A DNA stretch of 35,264 bases. It comes from a virus. The stretch is taken from positions 1-35,264 of the IMG/VR virus record IMGVR_UViG_3300042382_000128; one strand, 5' to 3'. Below are positions 24,959 through 31,949 of the stretch, piece by piece (within the stretch, counting starts at the first letter, position 1; every line of letters begins with the position of its first letter). The notes under the pieces were generated by a model. The model was not told where the DNA came from and did not search any database. It saw nothing but the letters and a program-made list of their open reading frames with translations. Both the position numbers and the translations under genes were made by a program.

Positions 24959-25593
24959 GAAAGAGAGCCAAACATAAATATACTGAAGAAGAAAAGGTTA
25001 ACTTATTTTGGGAGTGCGTTACTATCAAAGGACCAGATGAATGCTGGGAATGGAATAGGGAACAATCAAAGACAAAGGCAGGTTACGGCATTACACCATT
25101 TGCATGGGAGTCTAGAGTTGCTTCTAGGTATAGTTATTATTTAAATGTTGATAAAGATTTTGATAGAAAGTTGCGAGTTTGTCATCATTGCGACAATCCA
25201 CCTTGTGTTAACCCTAAGCACTTGTTCTTGGGCACGGCACACGATAACTCTATGGACATGTCAAATAAAGGAAGAGCTCAGGGCCAGAAGAAGACGCACT
25301 GTCTTAGAGGCCATGAGTTCACACCAGAGAACACTAGGACTACACCAGGAAGAAACAGACGCCAATGCAAACAGTGTTGTGCTTTCTACACTAGGAAGTA
25401 TTATAAGATGAAATTTGAAGCTGACCCTGATAAGGTAAGAGAGACAAATCGCATCAACGCAAGAAAGATGTATGCCAAAAGAACAGATGAGATACTTGCA
25501 TATCAAAGAGAATACTATATTAAAAATAAAGAAAAGATATCACAACGCAGAGCAGAACTTAAAATGAAAAAGAAGGAGACAACAAATGAATGA
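24955..25593 (+). CDS. HNH endonuclease
   Basis: 212 residues. The HNH core is [20 protein letters not shown] (about residues 80-99): CHHC knuckle, Asn/His pair and the final His in PKHLFLGT, followed by AHDNSMDM. A second zinc knuckle is CLRGHEF...RQCKQC (about 117-142). The last 70 residues are a basic coiled coil that may bind DNA. Size and layout match free-standing phage HNH (homing-type) nucleases. No intron is seen in the window. It could act in homing or in DNA processing. Confidence 0.88.
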   Translation: MRKRAKHKYTEEEKVNLFWECVTIKGPDECWEWNREQSKTKAGYGITPFAWESRVASRYSYYLNVDKDFDRKLRVCHHCDNPPCVNPKHLFLGTAHDNSMDMSNKGRAQGQKKTHCLRGHEFTPENTRTTPGRNRRQCKQCCAFYTRKYYKMKFEADPDKVRETNRINARKMYAKRTDEILAYQREYYIKNKEKISQRRAELKMKKKETTNE

Positions 25594-25699
25594 GGCAGTC
25601 ACATACGGTGGTGTAATCTATATGATTATAGGCTGGACTATTGGTAGAGTTATTGGTATAATTCTTATTGACAGATTGGATAAGAAGAATGATAAGTGA
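25586..25699 (+). CDS. Tiny membrane protein
   Basis: 37 residues ([20 protein letters not shown]..., ending RLDKKNDK). One transmembrane helix at about residues 8-29, then a charged end. AAGGAG lies 9 bases before the ATG. Overlaps the HNH 3' end by 8 bases. Confidence 0.6.
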   Translation: MNEAVTYGGVIYMIIGWTIGRVIGIILIDRLDKKNDK

Positions 25700-25784
25700 A
25701 ATTATATTTATGAGTGTTATGTTTGCGTCGATTGCAATTAGTATTAAAGGATGCTGCGGCATTTTGAGAAAGCTTGTTAAGTAA
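25689..25784 (+). CDS. Tiny membrane protein
   Basis: 31 residues ([20 protein letters not shown], then GCCGILRKLVK). One transmembrane helix with a basic end and a Cys pair. It overlaps its upstream neighbour by 11 bases and is coupled to the next gene by TAATG (25782-25786). Confidence 0.5.
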   Translation: MISEIIFMSVMFASIAISIKGCCGILRKLVK

Positions 25785-26449
25785 TGAGCAATTATCTTAA
25801 TGTTAATATACCTACATTCTTTGCGGGACTTGACTCAGGCTTTTTGTATGACAAAGACCCATCACCAACCAATGAGCTGGTGCCTTGTGAGGTGTTTATG
25901 TATACCTCGATACCACAACGCTGTGGTTTGTTCTCGGTCATGACTGAGTACGGAAGCCAGCATGCACGTGTGCCAATTCACTACTTGCGTTCATTAGAAG
26001 TAGAACCAGAACAACACACTGCTTATCCGCTTGATTGGATACAGCTGTGGGATGCAACATCACCGTATGTCTCTTGCACGATATTAGAATACTGTAAGAA
26101 TCGTTCAGCTGACATCATACTTAAAGATAAAACAAAACACATAGCAAAGTACCTGTTCACATTAGACTATTGTCTTGGACCACAATATTCTAACGGATAT
26201 GGTGAGATGGCAGCAGGGCACAAGTGTGCTCACGTGTTTTGGGGTGAAGGCGGACAGCTGTTCATGCAACCAAACAACCGTGTATTGTGGCGTGACGGTG
26301 GCAGCTTCATAACAACAGACTTACCTAAGGATGCCAACTGGAAGGTGTTCAGCCAAGAGTTCTCATGCGAACACAGCGGAAGACGTTGGGTATCTGAATC
26401 ACATGATGAACTTTACTTTTATACTTTTAAGGAAACAGACAATGAATAA
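25784..26449 (+). CDS. Hypothetical protein of the glycosyltransferase operon
   Basis: 221 residues, beginning MSNYLNVNIPTFFAGLDSGF. Contains several Cys, Trp and His residues (for example AAGHKCAHVFWGEGGQLF and the late WRDGGSF), but no family is recognised. It overlaps the glycosyltransferase start by 8 bases, so it is likely made with it. No signal peptide or membrane segment. A sugar- or acceptor-related role is inferred from the operon only. Confidence 0.65.
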   Translation: MSNYLNVNIPTFFAGLDSGFLYDKDPSPTNELVPCEVFMYTSIPQRCGLFSVMTEYGSQHARVPIHYLRSLEVEPEQHTAYPLDWIQLWDATSPYVSCTILEYCKNRSADIILKDKTKHIAKYLFTLDYCLGPQYSNGYGEMAAGHKCAHVFWGEGGQLFMQPNNRVLWRDGGSFITTDLPKDANWKVFSQEFSCEHSGRRWVSESHDELYFYTFKETDNE

Positions 26450-28169
26450 GTTACCAGTTTACGTATGCAGTATTGCAAAGAATGAAGCCAAGCATGTACG
26501 TCAGTGGGCTGAGTCAGCTAAAGATGCCGATGGTATCTTCTTGCTTGATACTGGCTCTACTGATGACACTGTTGCTATTGCTAAAGAGTGTGGTGTTACT
26601 GTCTTTGAGAAGACTTATGATAAATGGTCTTTTGCAGTTGCGCGAAATGACTTGCGAGAGATGTTACCTGAACACGATGCGTGGTTGGTTAACTTAGACT
26701 TAGATGAGGTGATGATACCGAACTGGCGTGAGCATTGGAAGGACATACCTGAGCAAGCTAACCGCATACGCTACAGATACATTTGGAACTGGAAAGAAGA
26801 TGGCACACCAGGAGTTGAGTATCACGGAGACAAGCTAGTACGCAGACATTCACACAAGTGGGTGAACAAGGTGCATGAAGTAAATGTCACACAAGAAGGT
26901 TTTGTTGAGACTCAATACTTCTTGCCTAACTTTGAGATACACCATCATGCCGACAACACTAAGAGCCGTGGTTCTTATCTGCCATTGTTACTTGAAGACG
27001 TTGAAGAGAATCCTAACAATGACCGTAATACTTATTATTGTGCAAGAGAGTTATTCTTTCATGGTAGATATGAAGAGGCAACCATTCTTTTCAAGCGCCA
27101 TTTAATAATGCCTGAGTCAGTCTGGCCACCAGAACGCGCATGGTCAATGCGTTACCTAGCTAAGATGCATCCAGACCAAGCTGAACACTGGCATCTACGT
27201 GCTTGTGCTGAGTATCCTACAGGTGCAGAGGTATGGACTGACTTAGGTAAGTTCTATCATGAAAAGCTTGATTGGAAGGGAATGTATTTTGCGGCCAAGC
27301 GTGCACTGGAATGCCAACTGTACAAGGGCTTATATTTAACAGAACCTGATGCCTATGGTTGGTGGCCAAATGACTTGGCTGCTCTGTCTGCCTATCGACT
27401 TGGTATGTTTAAAGAAGCTCTACACCATGGTCAAGTTGCAGTAGATTTAAATCCAACAGACCAAAGATTAAAGGATAATTTAATTTGGTACAAGAAGGCT
27501 CTCACAGGCGTCACTGTAGTTATACCTACCAAGAGCAACATAAACGGTCTAACTACGCTCACAAGCGCTCTCATGAGCTCTGAGGGGGTTTCTAGAGTGG
27601 TTGTCGTTGGTGATGGTCATGAAACCGAGGACATGTTGAATGCCCTGCCTAATAATATTATTAAAACTTATGTGCCAAGAGGTTCTGGCATACACAAGAT
27701 GTGGAACGTGGGGATGGCTTTGGCCAACGAAGGAGACCACGTTCTCTTTTTAAATGATGATGTGATTATCGGCACATCTACAGTCATGGGAATGATTGAT
27801 GCATTAGCTGAAGACTCACGCATTGGCTTGGTCTGTCCCAAGTATGCTGGTGAAAGCTTTGTAGACATTGTTACCCATACGACTTGTCGTGGTAGATACG
27901 ATGGCACTGGTGGCATGGCCGGCTTTGCAATGATGCTAGCTAATGACTTGGCTAAGAGCTGGCGTTTTGATGAGCGCATGATGTGGTGGTACGGCGATGA
28001 TGACCTGGTTAATTGGGTCAGCAAGAAAGCTAATCGTCTGTGCGTCATTACAGCTAAGGCTAGATGCAGTCACGGTCACAGTGTTACCATCACCAGTAAC
28101 CCACCAGATAACTTTAATAGATTAGTAGAAATAGATAGACAAATCTTTGAACAGAAATGGGGTGCATGA
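26442..28169 (+). CDS. Two-domain glycosyltransferase (GT2-type)
   Basis: 575 residues from the ATG at 26442; the open frame extends upstream but that part lies within the 221-residue gene. N-terminal GT-A domain (about 1-180): VYVCSIAKNEAKHV, LLDTGSTDDT and the DxD-like NLDLDEV (84-90). Middle (180-350) is a helical, TPR-like region. C-terminal second GT-A domain (355-575): GVTVVIPTKSN, FLNDDV (436-441) as DxD, and YGDDDLVNW. It moves sugar from a nucleotide-sugar donor; donor and acceptor are unknown. It overlaps the methyltransferase start by ATGA. Confidence 0.85.
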   Translation: MNKLPVYVCSIAKNEAKHVRQWAESAKDADGIFLLDTGSTDDTVAIAKECGVTVFEKTYDKWSFAVARNDLREMLPEHDAWLVNLDLDEVMIPNWREHWKDIPEQANRIRYRYIWNWKEDGTPGVEYHGDKLVRRHSHKWVNKVHEVNVTQEGFVETQYFLPNFEIHHHADNTKSRGSYLPLLLEDVEENPNNDRNTYYCARELFFHGRYEEATILFKRHLIMPESVWPPERAWSMRYLAKMHPDQAEHWHLRACAEYPTGAEVWTDLGKFYHEKLDWKGMYFAAKRALECQLYKGLYLTEPDAYGWWPNDLAALSAYRLGMFKEALHHGQVAVDLNPTDQRLKDNLIWYKKALTGVTVVIPTKSNINGLTTLTSALMSSEGVSRVVVVGDGHETEDMLNALPNNIIKTYVPRGSGIHKMWNVGMALANEGDHVLFLNDDVIIGTSTVMGMIDALAEDSRIGLVCPKYAGESFVDIVTHTTCRGRYDGTGGMAGFAMMLANDLAKSWRFDERMMWWYGDDDLVNWVSKKANRLCVITAKARCSHGHSVTITSNPPDNFNRLVEIDRQIFEQKWGA

Positions 28170-28666
28170 TGCATCAGGCAGTAGACGAATGGGTATTTAA
28201 ATCTTTCCATGATTGGAGAGATGGCAGAACTCATTTAAGAGTGTTAGAGATTGGTTCGCTCGATATCAATGGCAGTGTCCGTCATATCTTTAAACCATTT
28301 GCTGAGAAGTACATTGGCATTGACGTTCAAGAGGGACCAGGAGTAGATATTGTTGCAAGTGCTACAGACTATCTGTCTCCAGAATACTTTGATGTTGTTG
28401 TTTGCGCCGAAGTGTTTGAACATACCCCTGAATGGAAAAAGATTATTAATAATTCTTATGTGAATTTGATGGATGGCGGCATCTTTATCGCTACTATGGC
28501 AGGAGAGGGTAGACATCCACACTCAGCTATTGATGAGAATCCTATACGAGAGTGGGAACACTACTCAAATATAGGCTGGTGGGAACTACAACAAGCCTTG
28601 AAAGCCTTTAAAACAAAGGAGGTTAATGTTTTAAATACAGATACCCGTTGTTTAGCAGTGAAATAA
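28166..28666 (+). CDS. SAM-dependent methyltransferase (class I)
   Basis: 166 residues from the ATG at 28166, which overlaps the previous stop as ATGA; alternative ATGs at 28157 and 28169 cannot be excluded. SAM site VLEIGSLDINGSV (motif I), acidic YIGIDVQEGPGVD (motif II), and FDVVVCAEVFEHTPEW (motif IV region) are all present. The C-terminus is short. It may methylate the sugar added by the preceding glycosyltransferase, or a small molecule; inference from gene order. No DNA methyltransferase motif such as DPPY is seen. Confidence 0.8.
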   Translation: MMHQAVDEWVFKSFHDWRDGRTHLRVLEIGSLDINGSVRHIFKPFAEKYIGIDVQEGPGVDIVASATDYLSPEYFDVVVCAEVFEHTPEWKKIINNSYVNLMDGGIFIATMAGEGRHPHSAIDENPIREWEHYSNIGWWELQQALKAFKTKEVNVLNTDTRCLAVK

Positions 28667-28691
28667 AAACGCCTATATAGAAAGAAGAAAT

Positions 28692-28859
28692 ATGTATTAT
28701 AATAAATTAGAAGAGACAGATAAAAAGCTAGAAGCCATAGAAGCATGGCAAAAGAAGAAATTAATAAAACTGTACGAAAAATCAGAAAAGAAAATAATGA
28801 AGGTGTTTAAAGAGTTAGGCACCACTATACCTGAGGAGGTAAAGCGTGTCAGCAGATAA
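28692..28859 (+). CDS. Small Lys/Glu-rich coiled-coil protein
   Basis: 55 residues (MYYNKLEETDKKLEAIEAWQ...). Coiled coil across most of its length, strongly charged. It overlaps the next gene by 14 bases, and AAGAAG precedes the ATG. Function unknown. Confidence 0.55.
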   Translation: MYYNKLEETDKKLEAIEAWQKKKLIKLYEKSEKKIMKVFKELGTTIPEEVKRVSR

Positions 28860-29130
28860 AGCAATTATGGTTCAAGTAGCAGGAAAGATTGCAGGTGAAT
28901 TGGTTAGCTCAATGCAACTACGCACAACTGCAGATGTTATGGATTCATTTAATGAAGTCTTTGTTCGTGTGCTTACCGCCATGGATACAACGATTAACGC
29001 TAAAGAAACCAAAACAACAAAGGGCGGCAGACAAGTTCCTATTCTTTCTAATGATGAGATTCAATCAAGATTAAATGAGAAGTTGCGTGCAGGTAGTGCC
29101 GTAACAACTAGTTCGATTAAATCTTTCTAA
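28846..29130 (+). CDS. Hypothetical protein, GTG start
   Basis: 94 residues, start GTG at 28846 with a strong AGGAGG 7 bases upstream. Helical N-terminus (VSADKAIMVQVAGKIAGELV), then a segment KTTKGGRQVPILSNDEIQSR and a Ser/Thr-rich end. No family recognised. Coupled to the next gene by TAATG (29128-29132). Confidence 0.65.
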   Translation: MSADKAIMVQVAGKIAGELVSSMQLRTTADVMDSFNEVFVRVLTAMDTTINAKETKTTKGGRQVPILSNDEIQSRLNEKLRAGSAVTTSSIKSF

Positions 29131-29300
29131 TGTTAAAGAAGTTGATTAATATAACAGCCAGCCTGTCATTTACTTTGGCAGGTATGGTTGTTGTATTTAT
29201 TACACTTAGTGGGGATACAAGAAGAATAGCTTTGATTTCTTCGGTGTCGGCATTACTAGTGCACTACACCTATGAAATTTTAAGGAGCGACAATGACTAA
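29130..29300 (+). CDS. Small two-helix membrane protein (holin-like candidate)
   Basis: 56 residues (MLKKLINITASLSFTLAGMV...). Two hydrophobic stretches, about residues 6-26 and 33-48, with a basic turn (GDTRRIA) between and charged ends. The layout fits class II holins or antiholins, and it lies two genes before the endolysin at 29743. Start overlaps the previous stop (TAATG). Confidence 0.55.
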   Translation: MLKKLINITASLSFTLAGMVVVFITLSGDTRRIALISSVSALLVHYTYEILRSDND

Positions 29301-29322
29301 GGGTTATCAACCACGGACATGA
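29293..29322 (+). CDS. Nine-codon mini-ORF (leader peptide candidate)
   Basis: MTKGYQPRT, with AAGGAG 7 bases upstream, overlapping the following gene by ATGA. The next gene has no ribosome site of its own, so this mini-ORF may deliver ribosomes to it. Alternatively it marks a start region altered by mutation. Confidence 0.4.
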   Translation: MTKGYQPRT

Positions 29323-29750
29323 CGTGGACACAACAGCAGGACGAAGGATTAATTGGAAGCGTGACTTGGCTATTGGTCAAGAGCGGTGAAGACTTGTTTG
29401 AGGAATTTATTAAATCATTAGATGATTGTAAGTTTGAAATCAAGCGCGATATGTATCGCAACGGGCGCATGGTTGTAGAGATGCAACAGAAGCCTAGAGA
29501 CAAAGAATGGAAGCCATCAGGTCTGGCTGTAACTAAAGCTAAGTACTGGGTGTACATGTTTAGTGCAGATGCTTTTTCTGTTATTGAAGTTGCAAGACTA
29601 AAGAAGTATTTAGAAATTAATAATAATATTCCAATGAAAACATTTGCACCATACAGTGCTAACCCAACTAAGGGTTATTTGTTAATGGAAGAAGATGTGA
29701 TTAAGTTAATGAGTTCAGAGCTTTACGACACTAAGGGGAAAAATGAGTAA
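29319..29750 (+). CDS. PD-(D/E)XK nuclease-like protein
   Basis: 143 residues. The segment DDCKFEIKRDMYRNGRMVVEM (about 32-52) followed by SGLAVTKAKYWVYMF (about 67-81) has the E-x-K then SG---T-A-YW pattern seen in small phage PD-(D/E)XK proteins. The likely role is DNA cleavage (repair, junction resolution or host DNA), but the match is by pattern and the second acidic residue is uncertain. Translation probably depends on the mini-ORF at 29293 through ATGA coupling. Confidence 0.55.
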   Translation: MTWTQQQDEGLIGSVTWLLVKSGEDLFEEFIKSLDDCKFEIKRDMYRNGRMVVEMQQKPRDKEWKPSGLAVTKAKYWVYMFSADAFSVIEVARLKKYLEINNNIPMKTFAPYSANPTKGYLLMEEDVIKLMSSELYDTKGKNE

Positions 29751-30306
29751 GAAACTTGCATGGGATTATATTGTTCCAGTATCAATGCCAAAAGAATTAA
29801 AAGGATTAGAGCCTGGTAAGTTACCAGATAAGTTACTCAAGCCGGCAACTGGTGGTGGCAAGCTGTTCCATTTGGCAGCTGATGCATGGAATGCAATGGT
29901 TGATGCAGCTAAGGCTGAAGGAGTAGTATTAAAACCTACTTCAGCAGGTGATACATACCGTAGTTATGAGAGCCAAAAGAAAGGTTTTCTTACGCGCTAC
30001 CAGCTTGAACCAATCCCTGGTCAGAGCACTAAAACTTTTGAAGGAAAGACTTGGTATCTAAAGAAGGGCATGGCGATGCTTGCCACGCCTGGTAAGTCTC
30101 AGCACAACCTCGGCCTGGCTGTTGACGTTCACTCAGCATCAGAACCAAAGCGCCTCAACTGGTTGATTGCTAACGTTAAGAAGTTTGGTTTTTCATGGGA
30201 AGTAGTTCCATCAGAGCCATGGCATCTTCGTTATGTTGCAGGCGACAGTGTTCCAGAAGCTGTTACGGCTTGGAAAGCTGCTCGTGATGTGGTTCATGAA
30301 CAGTAA
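29743..30306 (+). CDS. VanY/M15-type peptidase, endolysin
   Basis: 187 residues. The peptidase M15 signature is complete: TYRSYESQ (71-78), SQHNLGLAVDVH (119-130, zinc ligands His121 and Asp128) and EPWHLRY (158-164, Glu158 and zinc ligand His161). Such enzymes cut D-Ala-D-Ala or L-Ala-D-Glu peptide bonds of peptidoglycan. No signal peptide or cell-wall-binding repeat, so release needs a holin (29130 or 31682). It overlaps the previous gene by 8 bases. Confidence 0.9.
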   Translation: MSKKLAWDYIVPVSMPKELKGLEPGKLPDKLLKPATGGGKLFHLAADAWNAMVDAAKAEGVVLKPTSAGDTYRSYESQKKGFLTRYQLEPIPGQSTKTFEGKTWYLKKGMAMLATPGKSQHNLGLAVDVHSASEPKRLNWLIANVKKFGFSWEVVPSEPWHLRYVAGDSVPEAVTAWKAARDVVHEQ

Positions 30307-30683
30307 TAAGGATAGTTCTCTTTATTATCGTGAACTTCCGTTAGACACGGAAGAAATTGAACGCATGCCTGATTTAACTAAGCCAGAAAGTTTTATTCAA
30401 GCGTTAATGCAAACAGTGCCAGGAGGAAACATTGCGCCTTCTAATGAAGAACCCAATCCAATTAGAGAAGCACTGCTTGATTCAATGGAACTAATGACAG
30501 GCCAGGATAAGTTTATTATCGATGCAGTCTATTGGGAAATGATTACGTTTGAAGAACTTGGTAACAGGCTGCGGAGTGTCTACCCCACATGCGTGGAGAT
30601 TAACTAGAGCAGCAGAGAAGAACCTAAAAGAATTATTAATGATGAACACCACGTTGAGGGATTACATTTTAGATGAGTTCTGA
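30296..30683 (+). pseudogene. Sigma-region-4-like HTH protein, broken by a +1 frameshift
   Basis: In frame from the ATG at 30296 the protein stops at 30607 after 103 residues (...FEELGNRLRSVYPTC). At about 30572 the frame that continues the HTH is one base ahead: skipping a single C in CTG-CGG gives FEELGNRL then GVSTPHAWRLTRAAEKNLKE, ending at a TGA at 30681-30683. That product (about 128 residues) has a sigma-70 region-4-like HTH and overlaps the next gene by 11 bases, as neighbours here usually do. Either a mutation, an assembly error or programmed frameshifting. It overlaps the endolysin end by 11 bases. Confidence 0.7.
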
Positions 30684-30951
30684 TGATTGGGCGCGCAAGA
30701 TATTCTCTGAAGTAGAGTTAGAAGAACTATCTCTTACATCTGAAAAGATTGTTTACGATTCAGAGCATGGCTTAATTGTTAATGTTGGTTTGTCTAATGA
30801 CATGTGTGTTGAATTAGTTGAGTCTTGGGCGATGAGTCAAGGCGGTCATTTCCCATCGCAAATGCACATGTTGGCATTTATCGAAAGCTTTATAGATTAT
30901 CTAAGAAATTATTTAGATGACGAGGGCATTCCATTTGACGACGGTGATTAA
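30673..30951 (+). CDS. Small acidic hypothetical protein
   Basis: 92 residues (MSSDDWARKIFSEVELEELS...), net very acidic with a DDGD end. Residues 45-75 resemble a helix pair. No family recognised. It follows the HTH gene; the start lies within that gene's shifted frame. Possibly a DNA-mimic or regulatory protein by charge only. Confidence 0.6.
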   Translation: MSSDDWARKIFSEVELEELSLTSEKIVYDSEHGLIVNVGLSNDMCVELVESWAMSQGGHFPSQMHMLAFIESFIDYLRNYLDDEGIPFDDGD

Positions 30952-30963
30952 TAGTTGTATACT
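30935..30963 (+). promoter_or_regulatory. Near-consensus promoter giving a leaderless mRNA
   Basis: TTGACG (30935-30940), 17-base spacer, TATACT (30958-30963). The expected TSS falls at 30970-30971, the A of the ATG. No ribosome site lies between -10 and ATG. Confidence 0.7.
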
Positions 30964-30970
30964 TTAATCC

Positions 30971-31369
30971 ATGGCAAAAAATAAAAAACTTAGAAGCGGT
31001 AAACTACGCGGTTCACCTAAATTCAAAATATGGTTCCCAGCAAAGGCACTCATTGATACAGTGTGCTTTGACAAAACTGATATGGGATTATCTAACTTGG
31101 CAGAGCGCATGGGTGTATCTATTACTGTTGTTAAAAAATTAATACAACCAGGTTATTTAATAAGAGAATCTACAGCAGATAAATATGCAATTAAGCTTGG
31201 TTACCATCCAATGGCAATATGGGATGATTGGTTTAGCGAGGAACCGGAAGGCGGTTCGAATCCAAAGTATTTGGCAACGAGGAGGAAGGCATACGAGAAG
31301 CGCCAGCCCAAGGAACAAGACCATATCGATTGTACAGATAAGAACCTACCTTTAGATTACAATCAATAG
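30971..31369 (+). CDS. Basic HTH regulator-like protein, leaderless
   Basis: 132 residues. The N-terminal 30 residues are basic (MAKNKKLRSGKLRGSPKFKI). A helix-turn-helix is likely at about 40-75 (SNLAERMGVSITVVKKLIQPG, then a YAIKLGYHP region). The C-terminal 40 residues are charged. Probable DNA-binding repressor or activator. The promoter places the TSS on the ATG, so the mRNA is leaderless, as with lambda cI from PRM. It may bind the palindromes at 21755 and 22986; that is inference. Its 3' end overlaps the lysozyme-like gene on the other strand by 137 bases. Confidence 0.65.
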   Translation: MAKNKKLRSGKLRGSPKFKIWFPAKALIDTVCFDKTDMGLSNLAERMGVSITVVKKLIQPGYLIRESTADKYAIKLGYHPMAIWDDWFSEEPEGGSNPKYLATRRKAYEKRQPKEQDHIDCTDKNLPLDYNQ

Positions 31370-31685
31370 TTAATAATAAATCAAGGTCACCCTTACACAC
31401 TTGACGTACTGTCTGTTTATGTACAGAGTTTATTTGTAGCAGTCCTCTGTCTATTGAACCATTCTTATTTAGTGTCCATATGACTTTACCGTTTTTATCA
31501 TACTTAGCATTGATTGCTTTAATGCGGCAATTTGATTCACGTTTTGCAATATGAATAAATTCTTTTACAGGTAAATTATACTTCTTTAGATGCGGCACTA
31601 ACCACGCACATGGGTCACTAGAAGCCTGTGCAGGTACGGCGCTGCCCAACAGCAATGCCAAAGAAATTAAGATGGAGCGAATCAG
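31233..31685 (-). CDS. Secreted lysozyme/transglycosylase-like (SLT) protein
   Basis: About 150 residues if it starts at CTG 31685, or 142 from TTG 31661. The frame between them encodes LIRSILISLALLLGSAVPAQA, a complete signal peptide, whereas the TTG start would leave only its second half. CTG also overlaps the holin stop as CTGA. Mature domain: KEFIHIAKRESNCRIKAINA with the catalytic Glu in RES, then GSIDRGLLQINS, both typical of lysozyme-like transglycosylases; it ends soon after LVPWAGAS. It probably cleaves the glycan strand of peptidoglycan outside the membrane. Several Cys pairs suggest disulphides. Confidence 0.75.
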   Translation of the reverse strand: MIRSILISLALLLGSAVPAQASSDPCAWLVPHLKKYNLPVKEFIHIAKRESNCRIKAINAKYDKNGKVIWTLNKNGSIDRGLLQINSVHKQTVRQVCKGDLDLLLTIDCNLKVGSYLYNRYGLVPWAGASRMPSSSLPNTLDSNRLPVPR

Positions 31686-31939
31686 CTTGCTGAATCTACC
31701 TTTTTAGCCTTTTTATCTACAGTGCTAAATACTGCGTTAATCTCAGATACTGATAATTTGCCGTCGTCCAAAAAGGCACGAGACAATCCTTCGACTACCA
31801 CAGCTACGCCACCAATGCCAGCCATGACAGCTGCCTTCCACAATGGTACGCCTGCAATTGCACCTGCACCCATGACTGATAGTCCTGAGGCTGCAAAGGT
31901 TGCAAGTATTCTAAGAAGTATGTTATTTACTTGATTCAT
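31682..31939 (-). CDS. Holin
   Basis: 85 residues from the ATG at 31939, which has AAGGAG 6 bases upstream; a longer frame upstream overlaps the giant gene and is unlikely. Two hydrophobic segments (about 8-27 and 30-52: ILATFAASGLSVMGAGAIAG and LWKAAVMAGIGGVAVVVEGL), a DDGKLSVSEINAVF motif and a basic end. This layout is typical of small phage holins. It is followed by the lysozyme-like gene (CTGA overlap), forming a lysis cassette. The VanY endolysin lies on the other strand. Confidence 0.75.
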   Translation of the reverse strand: MNQVNNILLRILATFAASGLSVMGAGAIAGVPLWKAAVMAGIGGVAVVVEGLSRAFLDDGKLSVSEINAVFSTVDKKAKKVDSAS

Positions 31940-31949
31940 ATTTCTCTCC

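Noticed and set aside
24955-25593. Group I intron hosting the HNH gene
   Set aside because: The HNH gene lies between complete small genes with coupled starts; no interrupted exon flanks it.
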